From positions 6,386,001-6,450,000 of the forward strand of contig NZ_CP021354.1 in the NCBI RefSeq assembly GCF_003130705.1: a stretch of 64,000 bases of DNA, in the 5' to 3' direction. This document shows positions 58,943-64,000 of this stretch, piece after piece (within the stretch, counting starts at the first letter, position 1; every line of letters begins with the position of its first letter). This DNA comes from Rhodococcus oxybenzonivorans. GTDB lineage: Bacteria > Actinomycetota > Actinomycetes > Mycobacteriales > Mycobacteriaceae. The position numbers and the translations under genes were made by a program. A model generated the notes under the pieces. That model was not told where the DNA came from. It made no database searches and saw only the letters and a list, made by a program, of their open reading frames with translations.

Positions 58943-59913
58943 TGCTTCTGCCCCTTCGGCTCGGTCATCCGCCGCACCCGAATGTTCTCCACCATCTTCG
59001 CGATCAGGTCCGGTTGTCCCGTCGCGAGACCACGGCGCGTCACGTTCACAGCGCCGGCTGCGGCGCCGAACTGCAATGCGTCGTTCATCGATGTGCCGCG
59101 GGCCAAGGCTGCGGCGATACCGGCGGTCATCGAGTCTCCGGCACCCCGGTGGTCGACGATATTCATGGGCGGAATCAGCACCTCCCAGATGTCGCCGTCG
59201 ACGAGGGCCATCGCCGGATCTCCTGCTCGTGAGACGACGACGTGGTCGGCTCCTTCCGCCGCAAGGGCACGCATCGCTTCGGCGAGATCCTCCGGCTTCT
59301 CCGACTGTGCGCGCCCGTCCTCGATGAGATCTTCATGGCTCACCTTCAGTACAGTCAGGCCACCCTCGAGGGCCGCCGTCATCGTGGGACCGGACAGGTC
59401 GGCAACCACCGGAACCTTCAACGCCCGAAGATCTCCCACCAACCGGGTGTAAATCTCCGGGGGCACCACATTGTTCTCGTGTGGGCCGCCGAGCACCGCG
59501 ACATCCGCTGTGATTCCCTCGGCCAGCGACCCGCCGAACAGGTCGTCGACCTCGTGCCGAGACAGGACTCGTGGGCGGACCTCGGCCAGCGGCTTCCGAT
59601 CACCCCCACGGCGGTCGTGAACATAGGACCCGTTCTCACCGGCCGTGGAAATCGCGCGGACCTTTATACCTTCACGCTCGATGAGGGACTGGAGGATGCC
59701 CCCCGTCTCCCCACCGAACACCCCGCACAACGTGACGTCGAGGCCGAGCGTCGCCGCCATCCTGGCAATCCATACCCCCTGTCCACCGGCGTGCACGTGC
59801 AGTTCGGTGCTCTCGTCCGGGGCAGCTTCGATCGTCACCGTCAGCAAGGGCGACGGTGCGAATACGAAGGCGGACACAGCGCTCATCGGGTCGAACCTCA
59901 TCTCGGTCGTCAA
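58939..59913 (-). CDS. PfkB family carbohydrate kinase
   Basis: 324 aa. PfkB fold: HVHAGGQGVWIARMAATLGLDVTLCGVFGGETG at the N-terminus and VDHRGAGDSMTAGIAAALARG (PfkB signature 2 with the catalytic Asp in GAGDS) at the C-terminus; KVSHEDLIEDGR lies in the ribokinase/fructokinase-like middle. Closest to 1-phosphofructokinase/tagatose-6-phosphate-type kinases, but the substrate is not fixed. First gene of the pair with surE, which together could link sugar phosphate and nucleotide pools (speculative). Confidence 0.88.
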   Translation of the reverse strand: MTTEMRFDPMSAVSAFVFAPSPLLTVTIEAAPDESTELHVHAGGQGVWIARMAATLGLDVTLCGVFGGETGGILQSLIEREGIKVRAISTAGENGSYVHDRRGGDRKPLAEVRPRVLSRHEVDDLFGGSLAEGITADVAVLGGPHENNVVPPEIYTRLVGDLRALKVPVVADLSGPTMTAALEGGLTVLKVSHEDLIEDGRAQSEKPEDLAEAMRALAAEGADHVVVSRAGDPAMALVDGDIWEVLIPPMNIVDHRGAGDSMTAGIAAALARGTSMNDALQFGAAAGAVNVTRRGLATGQPDLIAKMVENIRVRRMTEPKGQKQ

Positions 59914-60064
59914 CGGTCTGGCCTGCCGTCAAGTACCCGGGAGTTGACCGGTTCACACGGAGTCGGTGGCCGTACCCCGTCGAGGCGAGCAAGATGGATT
60001 CGTAAACGACCTGCACGCACGGGCCCTCGACACAGGGCCGCCGCACTCATTCGAGGAGCCACGT

Positions 60065-60859
60065 ATGACCCGTTCAGTTCGAATCGGTGTCCAGATTCAG
60101 CCGCAGCACGCGCCCGACTACGGACTGATTCGCGACGCCGTTCTGCGGGCCGAAGACGCCGGCGTCGACATCGTCTTCAACTGGGACCACTTCTACCCGC
60201 TGTACGGCGACCCGGCCGGTGCCCACTTCGAATGCTGGACGATGCTCGGAGCATTCGCCGAACAGACGGAACGAGTGGAAATCGGCGCCCTCGTCACCTG
60301 CGCCGGCTACCGCAACCCGGACCTGCTCGCCGACATGGCCCGCACCGTCGACCACATCAGCGGGGGACGGCTGATCCTCGGGATCGGTTCCGGATGGTTC
60401 GAGCGCGACTACGACGAATACGGGTACGACTTCGGCACCAAGGGGTCGCGGCTGGACCTGCTGGCCGAGTACTTGCCGCGGATCACCGCCCGGTTCGGCA
60501 AGCTCGAACCCGCGCCCACGCGGCACATCCCGATCCTCATCGGGGGCGGCGGCGAGAAGAGGACACTGCCCCTCGTCGCACAATACGGCGACATCTGGCA
60601 CAGCTTCAGCGACATCGAAACCCACGCGCGGAAGTCGGGCATCCTCGCCGACCGCTGCGCCGACCACGGTCGCAACCCCGACACCATTGCGCACTCCACG
60701 TCCTGGCCGGGCTCGGACGAAGCCGCCGCCTACGTCGACGCCGGGGTCACACTATTCACCGTCGGCACCAGCGGACCCGACTTCGACCTCACCGAACTGA
60801 AGGAAGCCATCGCGTGGCGGGACGAGAACACCCCGCCGCCGCTGTCCGGCCTCGCATAG
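60065..60859 (+). CDS. F420-dependent LLM-class oxidoreductase
   Basis: 264 aa from ATG 60065. Luciferase-like monooxygenase/F420 barrel: RIGVQIQPQHAPDYGLIRDAVLRAEDAGVDIVFNWDHFYPLYG, EIGALVTCAGYRNPDLLADMARTVDHISGGRLILGIGSGWFERDYDEYGYDF, and HIPILIGGGGEKRTLPLVAQYGDIWH. The GSGW and ILIGGGG motifs are typical of deazaflavin-dependent members. Substrate unknown. Divergent from the PfkB gene; the dispersed palindrome ending at 60917 follows directly. Confidence 0.9.
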   Translation: MTRSVRIGVQIQPQHAPDYGLIRDAVLRAEDAGVDIVFNWDHFYPLYGDPAGAHFECWTMLGAFAEQTERVEIGALVTCAGYRNPDLLADMARTVDHISGGRLILGIGSGWFERDYDEYGYDFGTKGSRLDLLAEYLPRITARFGKLEPAPTRHIPILIGGGGEKRTLPLVAQYGDIWHSFSDIETHARKSGILADRCADHGRNPDTIAHSTSWPGSDEAAAYVDAGVTLFTVGTSGPDFDLTELKEAIAWRDENTPPPLSGLA

Positions 60860-60917
60860 GCGCTCCGCGCCCGTGAGTGGTTAACGAGTCTCTGCACTCG
60901 TTAACCACTCACGGGCG
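60859..60917. terminator. Copy 2 of the dispersed palindrome, perfect 22-bp hairpin
   Basis: Arms at 60868-60889 and 60896-60917 pair perfectly over 22 bp (core CCCGTGAGTGGTTAACGAGT) with a CTCTGC loop. It lies between the convergent oxidoreductase and thiolase stops, so it most likely terminates both. Shares 52 of 59 bases with the copy at 56733-56791. Confidence 0.75.
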
Positions 60918-60927
60918 GCGCAGCCGC

Positions 60928-62142
60928 CTACAGCCGTTCGAGGACCATGGCCATGCCCTGGCCACCGCCGACGCACATGGTTTCGACACCGAACTGCTTG
61001 TCGCTGGACTGCAGGTTGTTCAGCAGGGTCGCGGTGATCCGGGCACCGGTCATGCCGAACGGGTGACCGAGGGCGATGGCGCCGCCGGAGACGTTGAGTT
61101 TGTCCTCATCGATGCCGAGTTCCCGCGCCGACCCGAGGACCTGCACCGCGAACGCCTCGTTGATCTCGAACAAGTCGATGTCGGAGATACCCATCCCGGC
61201 GATGGCCAGGGCCCGCTTGGTGGCCTCGATCGGGCCCAGCCCCATGATCTCCGGCGAGAGCCCGGACACCCCGGTCGACACGATCCGCGCCAGCGGGGTC
61301 AACCCCAGCTCCTTGGCCTTGGTGTCGGACATGATCACCAGGGCGGCGGCGCCGTCGTTGAGCGGGCACGCGTTACCGGCGGTCACGGTGCCGTCCGGCC
61401 GGAACACCGGCTTGAGCTGCGACACGGCCTCGTAGGTGGTGCCGGCGCGGGGGCCGTCGTCCTTCGACACGACGGTGCCGTCGGGCAGCGTGACCGGGGT
61501 GATCTCCCGCTCGAAGAAGCCGCTGTTGATGGCCTCCTCGGCGCGGTTCTGCGAGCGCACCGCCCACCGGTCCTGCTCCTCGCGGGTGATGCCGGTGATC
61601 TGGGCGACGTTCTCGGCGGTCTGGCCCATCGCGATGTAGGTGTCGGGGACGAGCCCTTCCTCGCGGGGGTCGACCCACTGCTGGCCGCCCTGGGCGAGCT
61701 TCTCGGTGCGGGCCTGAGCGTCGGCGTAGAGCGGGTTCTGGGTGTCGGGCAGCGAGTCGGAGCTGCCCGCGGTGAACCGGGACACCGTCTCCACACCGGC
61801 GGAAATGAACACATCACCCTCACCGGCCTTGATCGCGTGCAATGCCATGCGGGTGGTCTGCAGCGACGAGGAACAGTAGCGGGTGATGGTGGTGCCGGGA
61901 ATGAAGTCGTAGCCCAACTGCACGGCGACGTTGCGGCCCATGTTGAAGCCCTGCTCACCGCCGGGCAGCCCGCAACCCAGGATCAGGTCGTTGATGTCGG
62001 TGGGGTCGAGGGCGGGGACCTTGTCCAGGGCAGCCTGCACCATCTGCGCGGCCAGGTCGTCCGGGCGCATGCCCTTGAGCGACCCCTTCATGGCGCGACC
62101 GATCGGGGAACGGGCGATGGAAACGATGACGGCCTCGGGCAT
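60928..62142 (-). CDS. Thiolase (acetyl-CoA C-acyltransferase, FadA-like)
   Basis: 404 aa. Catalytic Cys90 in ITRYCSSSLQTTRMA, the NEAFAVQVLG motif and GHPFGMTGAR with the catalytic His, and the second Cys in ETMCVGGGQGMAMVLE. The family splits 3-ketoacyl-CoA in beta-oxidation or condenses acetyl-CoA. The annotation as beta-oxidation thiolase follows from residues such as GRNVAVQLGYDFIPGTT. No other fad gene is adjacent. Two operator-like repeats at 62166-62199 suggest TetR-type control by acyl-CoA. Confidence 0.95.
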   Translation of the reverse strand: MPEAVIVSIARSPIGRAMKGSLKGMRPDDLAAQMVQAALDKVPALDPTDINDLILGCGLPGGEQGFNMGRNVAVQLGYDFIPGTTITRYCSSSLQTTRMALHAIKAGEGDVFISAGVETVSRFTAGSSDSLPDTQNPLYADAQARTEKLAQGGQQWVDPREEGLVPDTYIAMGQTAENVAQITGITREEQDRWAVRSQNRAEEAINSGFFEREITPVTLPDGTVVSKDDGPRAGTTYEAVSQLKPVFRPDGTVTAGNACPLNDGAAALVIMSDTKAKELGLTPLARIVSTGVSGLSPEIMGLGPIEATKRALAIAGMGISDIDLFEINEAFAVQVLGSARELGIDEDKLNVSGGAIALGHPFGMTGARITATLLNNLQSSDKQFGVETMCVGGGQGMAMVLERL

Positions 62143-62165
62143 GCGGAACTCCTACCGATTCGATT

Positions 62166-62199
62166 CTAAGCGTCTGCTTATTTTCTAAGCGTTTGCATA
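62166..62199. promoter_or_regulatory. Tandem TAAGC-N4-GCNTA operators upstream of the thiolase
   Basis: CTAAGCGTCTGCTTA (62166-62180) and CTAAGCGTTTGCATA (62185-62199) are 19 bp apart; the first has perfect 5-bp arms TAAGC/GCTTA. The repeats begin 24 bp before the start codon. The type resembles sites of actinobacterial fatty-acid-catabolism TetR regulators. Confidence 0.6.
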
Positions 62200-62258
62200 T
62201 ATTGACTGTCGGGCTCATATCCTGTCAAGGTCTGCGGCCCGTGCGCCTTTCTGGTTTG

Positions 62259-62327
62259 TCAGCAGCTGTCGCGGGTCTGACGGCCGGATTCACGGGTCGC
62301 GCGCGCTGCCCGCCGTGCTTCGTCCAT
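62259..62327 (-). CDS. Possible 22-codon ORF with strong ribosome-binding site
   Basis: ATG at 62325-62327 reads MDEARRAARATRESGRQTRDSC and then stops. GAGGAG lies 8 bases upstream at ideal distance. The peptide is highly charged and ends in Cys; no known family. It lies upstream of the thiolase on the same strand. It may be a leader peptide or an independent small protein. The ribosome-binding site is part of the hairpin at 62331-62371. Confidence 0.4.
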   Translation of the reverse strand: MDEARRAARATRESGRQTRDSC

Positions 62328-62330
62328 CGT

Positions 62331-62371
62331 CGTCACTCCTCTTGTATGTATGCCAAACGAGAGGAGTGACG
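62331..62371 (-). promoter_or_regulatory. Perfect 12-bp inverted repeat covering the small ORF's Shine-Dalgarno
   Basis: On the minus strand, CGTCACTCCTCT (62371-62360) pairs with AGAGGAGTGACG (62342-62331) around a 17-nt loop. The downstream arm contains the GAGGAG of the 22-codon ORF, so the stem would hide its ribosome-binding site. Confidence 0.6.
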
Positions 62372-62433
62372 GGCGTCGCTCACGCGTCTTCCGACCCCGC
62401 TCGTCAGCCACCGCCGGGGTTACGCTGCTCACC

Positions 62434-64000
62434 ATGTTTTCTTCCGTGGGAGCGAAGATCCGTGTGGTGGTGGCATTGTTGCTGACCGCCCTGATGGCGC
62501 TGACCCTGTCGTCGTGTTCGAGCGACAGCAGTTCTTCGGGGGCGGCGCCACAGGATCTGTGTGCGCCACCGGGAGTCGGCGCCGCGACCGCTGCGCCCAC
62601 CAACCTGGACGCATCGGCGGGCGCCGGCGCGGAAGATCGCTACACCACGCCCGATGTCACCCCGCTGAACCAGATCGATACGTCGAAGCTGAACCTCATC
62701 ACCCCCGGCGTTCTGACAGTGGGCACGCTGTCGGACGCACCCCCGAGCATCTGCGTGAACGCCGAGAACCAGTTCACGGGATACGACAACGAACTCCTGA
62801 AGGCCGTCGCGGCGAAGCTCGGTCTGCGCGTCGACTTCGTCGGCACCGAATTCGCCGGACTCCTCGCGCAGGTGTCGGGGCGACGGTTCGACGTGGGATC
62901 GTCCTCGATCACGACGACGGACGAGCGGCGTAATACCGTCGGCTTCACCAACGGCTACGACTTCGGCTATTTCTCCCTCGTCGTCCCCAACGGCGGACCC
63001 ATCAAGGGCTTTGACGACCTGAACGCGTCCACCCGCATCGGCGTCGTGCAGGGCACCGTGCAGGACGACTACGTCGTCAACACACTGAAGCTCGACCCGG
63101 TGAAGTTCCCCGACTACGCCACGGCGTACGCGAACCTGAAGTCGGGGCAGATCGACGCATGGGTGGCGCCGTCGCAGCAGGCGGAAGGTGCCATCGCGCC
63201 CGGGGATCCGACGTCGATCGCGCAGAACACGTTCAGCGTCAACAACTTCGTCGGGTGGGCTGTCGCGAAGGAGAACCAGCCTCTGATCGACGCGCTGAAC
63301 TCCGGTCTCGACGCGACCATCGAGGACGGCACGTGGGCGGAACTGTATTCGGACTGGGTGCCTCGCGAACTGCCCGAGGGATGGAAGCCCGGCAGCAAGG
63401 CGGCGCCGAAGCCGAACCTGCCGGACTTCGCGGCGCTCGCCGCCGAGAACATCGAAACCGACGCCGAGACCCCGGTGAACGAACCGAAGTCGACACTGGC
63501 ACAGCTGAAGGACACGTTCTTCGACTGGGACCTGTACGCGCGGGCATTCCCCGATCTACTGAAAACCGGCCTGCCGAACACCCTGATTCTCGCGTTGGCG
63601 TCCGGCATCGTCGGCACCGTGCTGGGCATGCTGCTCGCGATGGCCGGAATCTCCCGCACGCGGTGGCTGCGGTGGCCGGCTCGGGTCTACACCGACGTGT
63701 TCCGCGGGCTTCCCGCCGTGGTGATCATCCTCATCGTCGGGCTCGGTGCGGGACCGGTGGTGAGAGGCCTCACCGGAAACAACCCGTACTGGCTGGGGGC
63801 CGCCGCACTGTCGCTGCTGGCGTCCGCCTACATCGGTGAGATTTTCCGGTCAGGAATCCAGAGCGTCGAACCGGGGCAGCTCGAGGCCGCCCGGGCCCTG
63901 GGTTTCAGTTACCGCAAGTCGATGACGCTGGTGGTGATCCCCCAAGGTGTGCGGCGGGTGCTGCCCGCACTGATGAACCAGTTCATCTCCCTCATCAAGG
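62434..64000 (+). CDS. Fused amino-acid ABC substrate-binding protein and permease, partial
   Basis: 522 complete codons from ATG 62434, open to the window end. Lipobox LSSC (Cys28) and a class F solute-binding domain at about 65-310: GVLTVGTLSDAPPSICV, FTGYDNELLKAVAAKLGLRVDFVG, VGSSSITTTDERRNTVGF, IGVVQGTVQDDYV. After a linker follows a permease with TGLPNTLILALASGIVGTVLGM, RGLPAVVIILIVGLGAG and the EAA loop LEAARALGFSYRKSMTLVVIPQGVRR. Such SBP-permease fusions import polar amino acids (glutamine/histidine type). The ATPase gene is expected downstream, beyond the window. Confidence 0.92.
   Translation, partial: MFSSVGAKIRVVVALLLTALMALTLSSCSSDSSSSGAAPQDLCAPPGVGAATAAPTNLDASAGAGAEDRYTTPDVTPLNQIDTSKLNLITPGVLTVGTLSDAPPSICVNAENQFTGYDNELLKAVAAKLGLRVDFVGTEFAGLLAQVSGRRFDVGSSSITTTDERRNTVGFTNGYDFGYFSLVVPNGGPIKGFDDLNASTRIGVVQGTVQDDYVVNTLKLDPVKFPDYATAYANLKSGQIDAWVAPSQQAEGAIAPGDPTSIAQNTFSVNNFVGWAVAKENQPLIDALNSGLDATIEDGTWAELYSDWVPRELPEGWKPGSKAAPKPNLPDFAALAAENIETDAETPVNEPKSTLAQLKDTFFDWDLYARAFPDLLKTGLPNTLILALASGIVGTVLGMLLAMAGISRTRWLRWPARVYTDVFRGLPAVVIILIVGLGAGPVVRGLTGNNPYWLGAAALSLLASAYIGEIFRSGIQSVEPGQLEAARALGFSYRKSMTLVVIPQGVRRVLPALMNQFISLIK

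Noticed and set aside
1..64000. tRNA/rRNA genes, insertion sequences, prophage or CRISPR arrays
   Set aside because: Looked for cloverleaf-like segments, transposase motifs, integrase genes and regularly spaced repeats; none seen.

Overview
The window is high-GC actinobacterial chromosome, most likely Rhodococcus (opacus/jostii-like). This is inferred from gene content: an MceA-type protein, F420-type oxidoreductase, Lsr2-type domain, mycothiol/PI-lineage inositol phosphate synthase and many catabolic enzymes with dedicated regulators. There is no sign of phage, insertion sequence, CRISPR array, rRNA or tRNA. Genes sit in short operons on both strands, many with 4-bp start/stop overlaps and GTG starts.

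Layout. 1-2 kb: tail of a FAD-linked oxidase, a PfpI-family/MarR pair with a perfect palindromic operator, and a GNAT. 2-10 kb: an amine-catabolism island with aldehyde dehydrogenase, APC permease, copper amine oxidase and a small His/Met/Cys-rich membrane protein on the minus strand, facing a second APC permease plus an IclR regulator on the plus strand; the intergenic regions share a 10-bp repeated motif. 10-20 kb: single genes and pairs (MBL hydrolase, FAH-family hydrolase, DinB, P19-like iron lipoprotein, a membrane Ser/Thr kinase, an orphan mceA, an exported intradiol dioxygenase, a TetR/acyl-CoA dehydrogenase pair). 20-24 kb: DapA-like aldolase plus an atypical Nramp-fold transporter under a LacI regulator. 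24-27 kb: an ERCC4-nuclease/Lsr2-like fusion and a long-form GAPDH.

27-48 kb: an expanded version of the origin-proximal M. tuberculosis Rv0046c-Rv0058 block. It holds dnaB, rplI, rpsR, ssb and rpsF; then an insertion with stress-type small proteins, a GT87-type mannosyltransferase, an esterase/Baeyer-Villiger monooxygenase operon and its LuxR regulator; then the Rv0051-like transferase, ponA, the DUF5318 gene, three tandem DUF1707 genes in the place of Rv0048c, PadR and ino1. A second ponA paralogue follows at 49.6-51.8 kb.

52-57 kb: a five-gene ABC sugar importer whose order (ATPase, binding protein, two permeases, tiny membrane protein) matches the corynebacterial maltose system MusKEFGI. 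57-64 kb: a DUF2786/putative metallopeptidase pair, surE coupled to a PfkB kinase, an F420-type oxidoreductase, a thiolase with tandem operators, a possible 22-codon ORF whose ribosome-binding site lies in a hairpin, and the first 522 codons of a fused binding-protein/permease for polar amino acids that runs off the end.

Most interesting leads: the candidate copper-loading partner of the amine oxidase, the ERCC4-Lsr2 fusion, the Nramp-fold transporter without metal-site motifs, a cluster of near-consensus DnaA boxes upstream of dnaB, the Baeyer-Villiger fingerprint with His replaced by Met, the tandem DUF1707 triplet and the SD-sequestering hairpin.
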